Source: MFD09286-c1 sp963701015 (GTDB taxonomy: Bacteria > Bacteroidota > Bacteroidia > Bacteroidales > DTGW01). From it: DNA of 64,000 bases. The position numbers and the translations under genes were made by a program. The notes beneath the pieces were generated by a model, which was not told the DNA's origin, did no database searches, and was given only the letters and a program-made list of their open reading frames with translations. The DNA lies in NCBI GenBank assembly GCA_963701015.1, contig OY969556.1, positions 1,302,001 through 1,366,000 on the forward strand. The letters run 5' to 3'. Below, in pieces: positions 42,213-51,494 of the stretch (its first letter is position 1; the number at the start of each line of letters is the position of its first letter).

Positions 42213-45152
42213 TCAATCGGCACGTGGGTCGGGTTTATAAGGCAATCGCGCCAATTTTATTACTTCAACGGAGGCAAAGCCAAATTCTTCCACTACTTTG
42301 CCTTCAATCAAATATACACCATAACCTGTAAATGGATATTTTTTCAACGAATCAGGGAAATGCACCGTATCGAAAAATTCGCCATGTATATCGAGGAAAC
42401 AGCCAAAGTGCATAATTTCCCGCTTTTTGGTATATACATATTTTATCGTTACCAAATCGCCTACCATACGAACGGTTTTACCAATAGCGTTTGTTAATTC
42501 GCCTGCTGTAATGTTCCCGCGATAGTTGGTTTGCAGCATATCAAAACGAGTAAGACTTACCGGAAAACTCAGTAAATTCATTTCGTCGTATGCATCTTCC
42601 AAAACGCTGTTACGAAGCTCTGGCATTTTTAATACTTTAACCGGTTCCTGAAATATAGCTTTGGTTTTATATGCTTTGGTTTCTTTTACTTCCAATAGCT
42701 GATCCCACATCAACTGTTTTTTTGTTTTGCCCGTAAACCGGAATGTTCCTATTCTAATAAGCACCAGAAGCTGTTCTTGCCCCAACGGAACACGTGAAAT
42801 GAAATCATTCAAACTAGCATATTCGCCGTTTAGCCTGCGTTCGTCAACTATTAAGTGGGCCACTTTTTCTTCGAGGTTTTTAATATGCACCCAGCCCAGG
42901 TAAATTTCGTCGTTTTGAATCGAAGTTACATACTGGCTTTTATTAATATCGGGGAGGTTTATTCTTGCCCCGCACCGCTTTGCTTCATTCACATACACCC
43001 AAGTGCGATAAAAACCGCCGAAATTATTGATTACTGCCACATGAAATTCGTTCGGAAAATATGTTTTCAGGTAAAGACTTTGATAACTTTCTACAGCATA
43101 GCTAGCCGAATGGGCCTTACAAAAAGCATAGCCAGCAAACGACGAAATTTGCCGCCATACTTCAGAGGTTAGCTCAGCACTATGTCCTTTTTGCAAGCTT
43201 TTCGAAAAGAAGTCATTCTGGATGCTATCAAATTCGTTTTTCTCTCGATGTTTACCCGACATGGCCCTACGGAGAATATCAGAATCTGCAAGGGTAAGCC
43301 CTGCAAAATGATGACAAATTTTAATCACATCCTCTTGGTATACCATTACACCGAATGTTTCGCCAAGTTGTTCTTCAAAAACCGGGTGCAGATATTTGAA
43401 TTTACCATTGCTGTTAAACCGTTTTATATACTCGCGCATCATGCCCGATTGCGCTACACCCGGACGGATGATTGAGCTGGCGGCTACCAGACCCAAATAA
43501 TTGTTGCAACGCAGTTTCTTCAATAATCCACGCATAGCCGGACTTTCGACATAAAAGCAACCTATGGCTTCGCCATCGTAGAGTCGTTTGTTAAGCTCTG
43601 GGTCGTGTTTAAAGGCTTCTACATTGTGAATGTCAATTTCTACGCCTTTATTCTGCAAAACAATTTCGGTGCATTCTTTTATATGGCCCAATCCACGCTG
43701 GCTCAAGATGTCCAACTTGTCAAACTTAATACTTTCGGCCAGGTGCATATCCCATTGGGTTGTAGGAAAACCTTTCGGAGGCAAATCTAATGCAGTGTAA
43801 TAATAAATGGGCAGTTCCGAAATCATTACGCCACCTGCATGAATGCTTCGGTGGTGTGGAAAATCTATCATTCTATCGCTGTATTCGGCTATTTTTTCGG
43901 TAATATCGTTTTGTAGAAGGGGATTGCTGGGGTTATCGACAAGCTTATCAATATCAGTTTTGGGCATGCCATAAACTTTTCCGAGCTCACGAATTATCGA
44001 GCTATCCTGGAAAGTATTAATAGCACCAAGAAGTGCTGTATGGTCACGCCCATGTTTTTGAAAAATATATTCGTGAATGGCGTCGCGGTCTTTCCACGAA
44101 TAGTCGATATCAAAATCGGGTGGACTCGTACGTTGTGGGTTAATAAACCGTTCGAAATACAAATTCAGCTCAATGGGATCGATGTCGGTAATTTTCAGAC
44201 AGTAGGCAACAGTACTATTTCCGCCACTTCCGCGACCCACATGGTAAATGCTTTTCGACATGGAATAGCGGATAATATCCCTGGTAATCAGGAAATAGGC
44301 ACAAAATCCGAGTTTATGAATAACCTCCAATTCACCTTTAATGCGTTCTTTGGCTATTTTATTACTTTTCCCATATCGCGAAACCATGCCTTCCATTGCT
44401 AATTTTTCAAGTAAAAGCTGATCGTCGTAACGGCTGTTGCCAAATACCTGTTTATTCTTTGGCGTTTCAAAATCAAAATCGAAACTGCATCGTTCGAGTA
44501 ACCATTCGGCATTTCGAATACATTCAGGAATATCACCATAAAGAATTCGCAAAAATTCAGGTTCAATAAAATATTCATTTTGCTGTGCTATTTGCGCTGG
44601 AGTGAGCATGGTAAGCAATGTGTTCATATCTATGGCACGCAAATGTTTGTGAAATTCATAGTCGGCTGGCGTGGCAAAGGTTGTGGGAGCGAACGCTATC
44701 AGTTTTTTTTTCATGCCACGATAATTATTCAGGTACACCTTATTCACCTCATGAGGGAGTACGCCAATAAATTCATTTTCTTTTAGCGCTATGTGCAAGG
44801 CTTTTGACGTATCGTATACAACAAAAACGTTGACAAAATTGGGCGATGCATTGGGCAAGGGTTGTTGAAGCAGTGTACAATCACTAAGAAACTTATTGAT
44901 TTCTTTAAACCCCTCCCAGTTTTTGGCAATGAGTGTGTATAAATGTTCGGTACCATTTCGGCATTCTGTACCTACTATGGGTTTAATGTTTACAGCTTGG
45001 CATTCGCGGGCAAAATCAATACAGCCACTGGTGTTATTAATGTCAGCAAGGAGCAACGTTTTTATTTTAAGTTGTGCGGCTGTTGCAACAACATCTTCTA
45101 CTTGCATGGTTCCGTAAAGCAGGCTGTAGTTTGAGTGACAGGCGTAGAGCAT
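42213..45152 (-). CDS. dnaE2: DNA polymerase III alpha-type error-prone polymerase (DnaE2/ImuC-like)
   Basis: 979 residues, shorter than replicative DnaE (about 1150-1200). N-terminal PHP domain (MLYACHSNYSLLYGTMQVEDVV), catalytic palm with SPPDFDIDYSWKDRD, helix-hairpin-helix region, and a C-terminal OB-like domain (GKTVRMVGDLVTIKYVYTKKREIMHFG). It lies 36 bases downstream of a Y-family polymerase gene on the same strand, the arrangement of SOS mutagenesis cassettes, where it copies damaged DNA. No imuA is seen. The gene looks more GC-rich than its neighbours. Confidence 0.9.
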   Translation of the reverse strand: MLYACHSNYSLLYGTMQVEDVVATAAQLKIKTLLLADINNTSGCIDFARECQAVNIKPIVGTECRNGTEHLYTLIAKNWEGFKEINKFLSDCTLLQQPLPNASPNFVNVFVVYDTSKALHIALKENEFIGVLPHEVNKVYLNNYRGMKKKLIAFAPTTFATPADYEFHKHLRAIDMNTLLTMLTPAQIAQQNEYFIEPEFLRILYGDIPECIRNAEWLLERCSFDFDFETPKNKQVFGNSRYDDQLLLEKLAMEGMVSRYGKSNKIAKERIKGELEVIHKLGFCAYFLITRDIIRYSMSKSIYHVGRGSGGNSTVAYCLKITDIDPIELNLYFERFINPQRTSPPDFDIDYSWKDRDAIHEYIFQKHGRDHTALLGAINTFQDSSIIRELGKVYGMPKTDIDKLVDNPSNPLLQNDITEKIAEYSDRMIDFPHHRSIHAGGVMISELPIYYYTALDLPPKGFPTTQWDMHLAESIKFDKLDILSQRGLGHIKECTEIVLQNKGVEIDIHNVEAFKHDPELNKRLYDGEAIGCFYVESPAMRGLLKKLRCNNYLGLVAASSIIRPGVAQSGMMREYIKRFNSNGKFKYLHPVFEEQLGETFGVMVYQEDVIKICHHFAGLTLADSDILRRAMSGKHREKNEFDSIQNDFFSKSLQKGHSAELTSEVWRQISSFAGYAFCKAHSASYAVESYQSLYLKTYFPNEFHVAVINNFGGFYRTWVYVNEAKRCGARINLPDINKSQYVTSIQNDEIYLGWVHIKNLEEKVAHLIVDERRLNGEYASLNDFISRVPLGQEQLLVLIRIGTFRFTGKTKKQLMWDQLLEVKETKAYKTKAIFQEPVKVLKMPELRNSVLEDAYDEMNLLSFPVSLTRFDMLQTNYRGNITAGELTNAIGKTVRMVGDLVTIKYVYTKKREIMHFGCFLDIHGEFFDTVHFPDSLKKYPFTGYGVYLIEGKVVEEFGFASVEVIKLARLPYKPDPRAD

Positions 45153-45188
45153 TTTCTTTATTTTAGGATCAATAGGGAACAGGCTATT

Positions 45189-46343
45189 TTATAATTCATA
45201 ATTAATAGCCCGCATGATTGCATGTTTTCCGTAGCGCTTTCGGATACGGTCGAGCGCGAGATAAAGGTTTACCTTTTCCGGGGTATCTTCGAACAGATTT
45301 AATTGCTGCGTTCCATAAACCATGTGGCTAAAACGAATTCCAATCAAACGTATCATCATACGGCGTTGGTACAAGCGTTTAAACAGTTCACGCGTTGCTT
45401 CGAGCAGTTTATGGTCGAAGGAAGTATATGGAATTCGTTTTTGCAACGTGTGGGTGTCAAAGTTTGCATACCTCACTTTTACGGTTATACATGATGTAAG
45501 TTTTTGCTGGTTTCGTAAATCGAAGCCTAAGCTTTCGACCATTTTTATCAATAGCCTGTTTAGCATATCAATATCCATGGTATCCTGTTCAAAAGTATGT
45601 TCTTTGCTCATCGACTTTTGTTCCCAGTATGGCTGGATTGGTGTGTTGTCGAGGCCATTGGCACGTTTCCATATTTCAATACCGTTTTCGCCCATCAGCC
45701 GGTGCATAAGTTCTATGGGTATTTCGCGTAATGTAGCAATGGTATCTATTCCCATGGCTTTTAAAATGCCATACGTTTTTTCACCTACCATAGGTATTTT
45801 GCGGATGGATAATGGCGCCAGAAAAGGCGGAACTTTTTCGCGGCTTATAAACAGCTCTCCATTAGGTTTTGCTTCGCCGGTAGCTATTTTCGAAACAGTT
45901 TTATTTACCGAAAGTCCGAATGAAATAGGCAGTCCGGTTTCCTTAATAATCTTGTGTCTTAGTTCCTGTGCCCATTTTAACGATCCGAAAAAGCGATCCA
46001 TACCTGTTATATCAATATAATGCTCGTCAACCGATGCCTTTTCGTACACCGGGGCATTTTCGGCAATAACATCGGTAACCATGTTGGAATATTTCGAATA
46101 TAACTCCATATCGCCACGTATAACATTCGCATCGGGACAAAGCATGAGCGCCATACGCATGGGCATAGCTGAACGTACTCCATATTTGCGCGTTTCGTAG
46201 CTACAACTGGCTACAACTCCACGTCCGGAGGTGCCACCAATAATAACAGGTTTTCCAATAAGTTTGCTGTTAATTAACCGTTCTACCGATACAAAAAATG
46301 TATCCATATCCATGTGTACAATATCCCGCGCCGCCGTTTCCAT
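45189..46343 (-). CDS. dinB: Y-family DNA polymerase (DinB / Pol IV-like)
   Basis: 384 residues. Catalytic motifs HMDMDTFFVSVERL (metal-binding Asps) and ASVDEHYIDITG (the DE pair) are intact. Helix-hairpin-helix at IRKIPMVGEKTYGILKAMG, and a little-finger domain in the C-terminal third. No beta-clamp motif could be firmly placed. Start at the ATG at 46343, 11-12 bases from the nearer operator palindrome. First gene of the dinB-dnaE2 operon, divergent from the S24 repressor gene. A role in translesion synthesis is well supported. Confidence 0.93.
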   Translation of the reverse strand: METAARDIVHMDMDTFFVSVERLINSKLIGKPVIIGGTSGRGVVASCSYETRKYGVRSAMPMRMALMLCPDANVIRGDMELYSKYSNMVTDVIAENAPVYEKASVDEHYIDITGMDRFFGSLKWAQELRHKIIKETGLPISFGLSVNKTVSKIATGEAKPNGELFISREKVPPFLAPLSIRKIPMVGEKTYGILKAMGIDTIATLREIPIELMHRLMGENGIEIWKRANGLDNTPIQPYWEQKSMSKEHTFEQDTMDIDMLNRLLIKMVESLGFDLRNQQKLTSCITVKVRYANFDTHTLQKRIPYTSFDHKLLEATRELFKRLYQRRMMIRLIGIRFSHMVYGTQQLNLFEDTPEKVNLYLALDRIRKRYGKHAIMRAINYEL

Positions 46344-46354
46344 TTTTTGTCACT

Positions 46355-46403
46355 AAAATGTTTGTAATAAAAACATTTTTAATGTTGACAATATAAACAT
46401 TTT
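46355..46403. promoter_or_regulatory. Two identical-geometry palindromic operators in front of dinB
   Basis: Two palindromes of the form AATGTT(T/G)-N7-AAACATT occupy 46357-46377 and 46381-46401, centred 24 bases apart. The first extends to AAAATGTTT/AAACATTTT. They lie in the divergent gap between dinB and the S24 repressor, close to the dinB start. They are the natural binding sites for the repressor's HTH dimer, in the manner of LexA at SOS boxes. Confidence 0.7.
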
Positions 46404-46430
46404 TTGTAAATTGCACAAGAAAAATATAGG

Positions 46431-46535
46431 GCGTTAGGCGTTGGGCATTAGGAATTAGCTAAAACCAAAAACCCAGAACCCAGAACCTAAAACCTAAAAC
46501 ATAAAACATAATACCTAATACCAAAAACCCAATGC
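46431..46535. repeat. Fifteen-unit heptad-phased degenerate repeat with internal inversion
   Basis: 105 bases divide without any indel into 15 units of 7. The first four (gcgttag, gcgttgg, gcattag, gaattag) are reverse complements of the family that makes up the remaining eleven (ctaaaac, caaaaac, ccagaac twice, ctaaaac twice, ataaaac, ataatac, ctaatac, caaaaac, ccaatgc). The orientation switches at 46458/46459, inside TTAGCTAA. It fills most of the leader of the S24 repressor gene. Confidence 0.75.
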
Positions 46536-46556
46536 CTAGTATTTTATAATTCCAAT

Positions 46557-47354
46557 ATGCAAATAAAAGCAAACATAAAACTTCTTCGCAAGCGAAAAGG
46601 TCGTACACAGGACGATGTTGCTGTGTCCATAGGCTTAAAAAGGGCATCTTATACCAATATCGAAAATGGAAATGCCCTACCCAGCTTGGAATCATTGGTT
46701 AAATTATCCGATTATTTTAAAGTTGCCGTAGATACACTTCTGAAAGTTGACCTGACCAAGCTTTCGGAATTTCAGCTTTCAGAACTCGAACGTGGCAATG
46801 ATGTTTACATTCGTGGTACAAACCTTCGCGTTGTTGCTACAACTATTGATTCACGGAACCGTGAGAATATTGAACTGGTAAACGAAAAAGCAAAGGCCGG
46901 TTATACAACAGGGTTTGCTGACCCTGAATATATAAGCGAGCTTCCAAGGTTCCAGTTGCCGTTTCTTTCACAAAATAAAAAATACAGGAGCTTCCAAATC
47001 AGTGGCGATTCAATGCTACCAATTCCTGATGGTTCGTGGGTTATTGGCGAATTTATCCAGAATTGGCATACCATCAATAGCGGTAAAGCTTATATTGTGC
47101 TTACTATTAATGATGGCGTGGTTTTTAAAATTGTCGATAACTTTCTCCAGGATGAGGGAAAACTCACCTTGCACTCCCTTAATCCTCTTTATAAACCTTT
47201 TGATGTGGCAATCAATGATATTAAGGAAGTGTGGAAATTTATCAATTATATGAGCACGGATATTCCCGATTCAACTGGCACCGAATCGCTTACACAAAGC
47301 ATGCTTGATTTAAAAAAAGATATGGAGAAACTGAAACTAAAATTTAAAGTTTAA
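46557..47354 (+). CDS. LexA-like self-cleaving repressor (XRE HTH + S24 peptidase)
   Basis: 265 residues. The N-terminal HTH (about 6-62; RTQDDVAVSIGLKRASYTNIENGNALPSLESL) belongs to the XRE type, not the winged HTH of classical LexA. The S24 domain has the cleavage site Ala114-Gly115 in KAKAGY, catalytic Ser152 in SGDSM and Lys191 in VVFKIV. A coiled C-terminal tail follows (LDLKKDMEKLKLK). Divergent from dinB-dnaE2, it should repress them until RecA filaments trigger self-cleavage. No phage genes are nearby, so it is a host SOS regulator rather than a prophage repressor. Confidence 0.92.
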   Translation: MQIKANIKLLRKRKGRTQDDVAVSIGLKRASYTNIENGNALPSLESLVKLSDYFKVAVDTLLKVDLTKLSEFQLSELERGNDVYIRGTNLRVVATTIDSRNRENIELVNEKAKAGYTTGFADPEYISELPRFQLPFLSQNKKYRSFQISGDSMLPIPDGSWVIGEFIQNWHTINSGKAYIVLTINDGVVFKIVDNFLQDEGKLTLHSLNPLYKPFDVAINDIKEVWKFINYMSTDIPDSTGTESLTQSMLDLKKDMEKLKLKFKV

Positions 47355-47443
47355 TCTAATTTCTATGAACTATCTATTTTATTATTCTTTGGAATAATTG
47401 CTTAATATATTACTTTTAAATTTATAGATTGAATATACGTAAT

Positions 47444-48016
47444 ATGGAAGCACAAAGCCATGAAGGCAAGACATTTCAAAATATTTCCTATACTGAAAAG
47501 GAAACAAAAAAAAGGGAGTTCGAAAGTTGTTCTTTTATAAGTTGCGATTTTTCAAACGGGGCATTCACTTCAAGTAAGTTTATTGATTGTAATTTTACCA
47601 ATTGCAATATGCCAATGATTAAGCTCCACAACTGTCAATTAACAAACGTTACATTTAAAGGTTGTAAATTATTGGGTGTAAATTTTAGCGATTGCAACGA
47701 TTTGCTTTTTGTTGTGGATTTCAACAACTGTATTTTAGATTATGCTTCATTTGTTCGAAAAAAGATGTCAAAAACTAAGTTTGCCGATTCTTCGATGAAT
47801 GGAGTTGATTTTACCGAGTGCGACCTTGCAAAATCGCAATTTATAAACTGTAACCTGCTTAATTCGGTATTTCATAAAACCAATCTAAAAGAATGCGATT
47901 TTGTTTCTGCTACGAATTATAGTATTGATCCTGAGTTAAATAATATACGAAAAGCAAAATTCTCACTACCCGGTTTAAGCGGTCTGTTAAACAAATACGA
48001 TATAAAGATTGAATAA
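47444..48016 (+). CDS. Pentapeptide repeat protein
   Basis: 190 residues from the ATG at 47444; an in-frame TTG at 47429 is less likely. Tandem pentapeptides of the A(D/N)LXX type, here often (C/S)xF, fill about residues 25-165 (CSFISCDFS, CNFTNCNM, ADSSMNGVDFTECDLAKSQFINCNLLNSVF), predicting a right-handed quadrilateral beta-helix. The size and repeats resemble Qnr-type proteins that shield DNA gyrase, but the specific Qnr loops cannot be confirmed. Function unknown. Confidence 0.85.
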   Translation: MEAQSHEGKTFQNISYTEKETKKREFESCSFISCDFSNGAFTSSKFIDCNFTNCNMPMIKLHNCQLTNVTFKGCKLLGVNFSDCNDLLFVVDFNNCILDYASFVRKKMSKTKFADSSMNGVDFTECDLAKSQFINCNLLNSVFHKTNLKECDFVSATNYSIDPELNNIRKAKFSLPGLSGLLNKYDIKIE

Positions 48017-48150
48017 AATTATTATTTGATTTAATTTCCTTAACTTTATTATCAACTGTTAAATATTTAAGTACTTTAAACCCTTTATCATTATATGTTA
48101 GAATAGAATTACTTTTTTATATAATTTGAATTATTTAAAAATTGCTGTTT

Positions 48151-50607
48151 ATGGTAATTAAAGTTTCTATAAAAAAGTTATTCATATTTTTTCCATTTGT
48201 ATTATTTTCATTTGTTGGATATGCTCAAAGTTGGGTGATATTAGATAGTTTAAAACATTTGTACCATAAAGCTACTAAAGATTCAACGAAAATTCTTTTA
48301 CTCGCTGAAATTGCAAACCAGTACAATAACTTATATGAAGATGAACCTGCTAACTATCAAAAGGCTTTAAATTATTCTGTAAAAGGATATTATTGGGCCA
48401 ACCTTATCAATTTTCCAAAAGGTGAATATCGTAATGCTTTACAAATTATTATTTCGAAATGGAAGACAGAAAATGATACTGTTAATATTGAATCAAAATT
48501 TAATAAAATAATTGAAGAATCCGGAAAAGCTGATGATTTAAAGAATAAATTGTATTGCTATAATGCTTATATGTGTTATTTGCACTTTAAAAATGACAGT
48601 ATAAATACAGGAATATTATATGATAAAGCAATTGAATTAGCATTGAGAAGATACGAATCCTATGCTCCAGAATTAATGTTGACCTACGCTTATGCGTTAA
48701 TGGATTTTGGAAATAACAATTTGTCGGAAAGAATATCAAAACAAGCAATCAATATCAACCAAAAGTTTCACAGTTATAGCAATAGTTTAGTTTTATCTAT
48801 GAATTATATTCAGTATTCAACTATATTAAAATATAAGGATAACCTGAAAGCATTGACATATATGTTAAAAACTGATGAAATTGATGAAGAATTGAAGGAT
48901 ACAGTTCTTTTAAATTTAAATAATTATTTAATTAGGGAACTTTACAATGTTATAGGCGATTATGAGAATAGTTTAAAATATACCCTTCTTTATATAAAGT
49001 CAATTAAAGATACAACTACTGAAAATTATATTGGGGAAATTATGTCGCTTGGATGGACTCAATATCTTACCAAAGATTATAAAAATGCATTAAAAAATTC
49101 ATTGAAAGCTAAATTATTATACGAAAAATATAACAGTACAAATTGGATTGACCAATATAATTATGCCATTTGTTTAAGTAATTTGGGTATTATATATTTA
49201 AAATTAAATAAATTTCCTGAAGCTTTGAATTGTGCTTTGGAGTCGGGAAAATGCATTAGTAATATTAAAGGGATTAATGAAGAATTACGAACAGGACTTT
49301 CAAATCAGAACTTTTTAGTTATTGCAAGTGTAAATAATAATTTAGGGAAAATTGATTTAAGTATCCAATATGCATATTTGTCATTGGATAAAACCTTTAA
49401 ACAGTCAGACAAAACAATACTTCCCGATATATATTTATTATTGTATAGTAATTATAAAAAATTTAATAATTTTCCAAAGGCACTCGAATGGTTCGAAAAA
49501 GCTACGCAAATTAAGGATAGTATAAATGAAATTGAAAGGGCAAACCATATAAAAGGAATTTTAGCTGAATCTCAGGCAAGAAAGAAGGATGCTGAAATAT
49601 TGCTGGCATCGAAAGAAAGAAAAATAGCAATTGAGAAAGGGCATGTTCAAAAATTATACACAATTTTATTTGCCAGTGGATTTGTGCTTGTTTTATTGCT
49701 ATCTATGATTTCTATTCGCAGTTACAGGTTTCAGAAAAAATCAAACAAAATATTGAATATTCAAAAAAAGCATATAACGGAAAGGAATGAGGAATTAAGC
49801 CAATTAAATGAAGAGATTGCATCACAACGCGACTTATTATTTCAACAGAAGAAAAGTATCACTGATAGTATTGAATATGCAAAGTTTATACAACAGGCAT
49901 TACTTACAAGTGATGAAATTATTGATAATTGTCACTTGCAAAATTTTATATTGTTTAAACCTCGCGATATAATCAGTGGTGATTTTTATTGGTTTAAACA
50001 AGTGAAAAATTTCCTTTATTTTACAGCAGCTGATTGCACAGGTCATGGTGTGCCGGGTGCATTTATGAGTGTTTTAGGTATTTCGTTGCTTAATGAAATT
50101 GTAAGCCGTCGCGATTTAAACCCACCTGATGTGGTGTTAAATGAACTTCGAAAAAGAATTAAAAAATCGTTGAAGCAAGATAATCCTCATACAATTTCTC
50201 AAGATGGCATGGACATTGCCTTATGTCTATTCGATGTTGAAACCAATATTTTACAATTTGCCGGTGCATTCAATCCCTTGTTTATTATTCGCAACAATGA
50301 ACTTATCGAAATTCAAAGTGATCATATGCCTGTTGGGGTTCATCCAAAAGATAAAAATGAATTTAGGAACCAGCAAATCCAACTATTTGAAAATGATATT
50401 TTGTATATTTTTTCCGATGGATTTATTTCACAATTTGGTGGTGAATCGGGCAAAAAATTTGGGTATAACCGGTTTAAGCAATTATTGCTTGATATTAATA
50501 ATCAACCATTGGACATTCAAAAGAATATTCTTGATAATCGCTTAATTGAATGGCAATACGATTTTGAACAAATTGATGATATTTTAGTACTTGGTATTAG
50601 AATATAA
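48151..50607 (+). CDS. TPR-containing SpoIIE-type (PP2C) serine phosphatase
   Basis: 818 residues from the ATG at 48151. A signal peptide or anchor (about 1-26) is followed by an exported TPR-rich domain (about 30-480), one membrane helix (about 500-525, ILFASGFVLVLLLSMISI), a coiled coil (KKHITERNEELSQLNEEIASQRD), and a cytosolic SpoIIE phosphatase domain. Metal-binding residues lie in GDFYWF, ADCTGHGVPGAFMS, DGMDIALC, SDGFISQFGG and DDILVLGI. It probably senses an external signal and dephosphorylates a partner such as an anti-sigma antagonist. No such partner lies nearby. Confidence 0.9.
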   Translation: MVIKVSIKKLFIFFPFVLFSFVGYAQSWVILDSLKHLYHKATKDSTKILLLAEIANQYNNLYEDEPANYQKALNYSVKGYYWANLINFPKGEYRNALQIIISKWKTENDTVNIESKFNKIIEESGKADDLKNKLYCYNAYMCYLHFKNDSINTGILYDKAIELALRRYESYAPELMLTYAYALMDFGNNNLSERISKQAININQKFHSYSNSLVLSMNYIQYSTILKYKDNLKALTYMLKTDEIDEELKDTVLLNLNNYLIRELYNVIGDYENSLKYTLLYIKSIKDTTTENYIGEIMSLGWTQYLTKDYKNALKNSLKAKLLYEKYNSTNWIDQYNYAICLSNLGIIYLKLNKFPEALNCALESGKCISNIKGINEELRTGLSNQNFLVIASVNNNLGKIDLSIQYAYLSLDKTFKQSDKTILPDIYLLLYSNYKKFNNFPKALEWFEKATQIKDSINEIERANHIKGILAESQARKKDAEILLASKERKIAIEKGHVQKLYTILFASGFVLVLLLSMISIRSYRFQKKSNKILNIQKKHITERNEELSQLNEEIASQRDLLFQQKKSITDSIEYAKFIQQALLTSDEIIDNCHLQNFILFKPRDIISGDFYWFKQVKNFLYFTAADCTGHGVPGAFMSVLGISLLNEIVSRRDLNPPDVVLNELRKRIKKSLKQDNPHTISQDGMDIALCLFDVETNILQFAGAFNPLFIIRNNELIEIQSDHMPVGVHPKDKNEFRNQQIQLFENDILYIFSDGFISQFGGESGKKFGYNRFKQLLLDINNQPLDIQKNILDNRLIEWQYDFEQIDDILVLGIRI

Positions 50608-50627
50608 AAATAGTAAACTATATTGCA

Positions 50628-51332
50628 TTATTTTTCACTTCTTAATTTATTAAACTCTTCAAGTGATATTGATTTTACATAAGTATCAATATAAGGACCG
50701 TTTGGCGTTTGTCGTTTCATCAATGTAATTCCGATACCTTTACTATACCATGTTTCAAGCATTACTTTGTAACTTTGTTTTTTTCCTGTTGTTTTATCTG
50801 TTATAATTTGTTCGGTATAACCTTTTGCTACTATTGTGCTTATGGTTATATTGTTTATTTTTTTATCAGCCAATTCTGTAAAGTTCCAATTGTCGTTATT
50901 AGTTATATTGATATTTTTTTTAAATTGTAAATCAATTGCAACCTCCATGTTAATATTATATTTATAATTTTGAAATGGGAAAATAAGTCCATTATGGATT
51001 ACAGATTTGGTAATTAGTTTTGGATTATTATTTTCAACAAATGAAGTTTCTTTTAAATATACACCTTCGGGTTTAAATAAATCTTTAAAATATTGAACTT
51101 CATTAAAGTCTTTATTATATCGGATCAGCGTTAACTCATTTTCACCTGTTTTTTGAATTATATAATAAATAGTACTTTTTATTCCATTATTATTATTCGT
51201 ATAAATCAACACCTTTGGTGTTTCGTAATTTGATATATTCCAGAAATAATCCCTAAAGTTGACTTTATCTATTCCAAATGAAGTAATCACGACTAATATT
51301 ATAACTACTGTAAATAATTGTATTGATTTCAT
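50628..51332 (-). CDS. Exported hypothetical protein
   Basis: 234 residues with an N-terminal hydrophobic segment (MKSIQLFTVVIILVVITSFG) that is either a signal peptide or an anchor. The rest is beta-rich with many Asn and Ile residues. The general pattern (VLIYTNNNNGIKSTIYYI..., later LETWYSKGIGITLMKRQ) recalls secreted beta-barrel-like proteins such as DUF3108, but I am not sure. It converges with the phosphatase gene, 20 bases apart. Confidence 0.6.
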   Translation of the reverse strand: MKSIQLFTVVIILVVITSFGIDKVNFRDYFWNISNYETPKVLIYTNNNNGIKSTIYYIIQKTGENELTLIRYNKDFNEVQYFKDLFKPEGVYLKETSFVENNNPKLITKSVIHNGLIFPFQNYKYNINMEVAIDLQFKKNINITNNDNWNFTELADKKINNITISTIVAKGYTEQIITDKTTGKKQSYKVMLETWYSKGIGITLMKRQTPNGPYIDTYVKSISLEEFNKLRSEK

Positions 51333-51494
51333 TTGACTTAATAAATATTTACTGGTTTAATTTAAAATGAAACTTATTGGTAATTTAAATCGTTAATAGG
51401 TCAACAATTTTACTCAAAAATATATTTTAAATTCCATTTACAAAATCTGTTTGATTTACGTATTTTTGATAGTAATGATAATAATTGATATTGA

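Noticed and set aside
45322..46020. 232-residue plus-strand frame
   Set aside because: Lies entirely antisense to dinB, whose catalytic motifs prove the minus strand; the frame stays open because of dinB codon composition.
46431..46535. Possible CRISPR array
   Set aside because: Units are 7 bases with no spacers, and no cas genes are present.
46459..46695. 78-residue minus-strand frame with repeated VLGF-type residues
   Set aside because: Produced by the heptad-phased array read in reverse and by antisense of the repressor gene.
46557..47354. S24 repressor as evidence of a prophage
   Set aside because: No integrase, structural or lysis genes nearby; the divergent neighbours are SOS polymerases.
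47444..48016. Call as a Qnr quinolone-resistance protein
   Set aside because: Pentapeptide repeats alone do not establish gyrase protection, and the Qnr-specific loops could not be identified.
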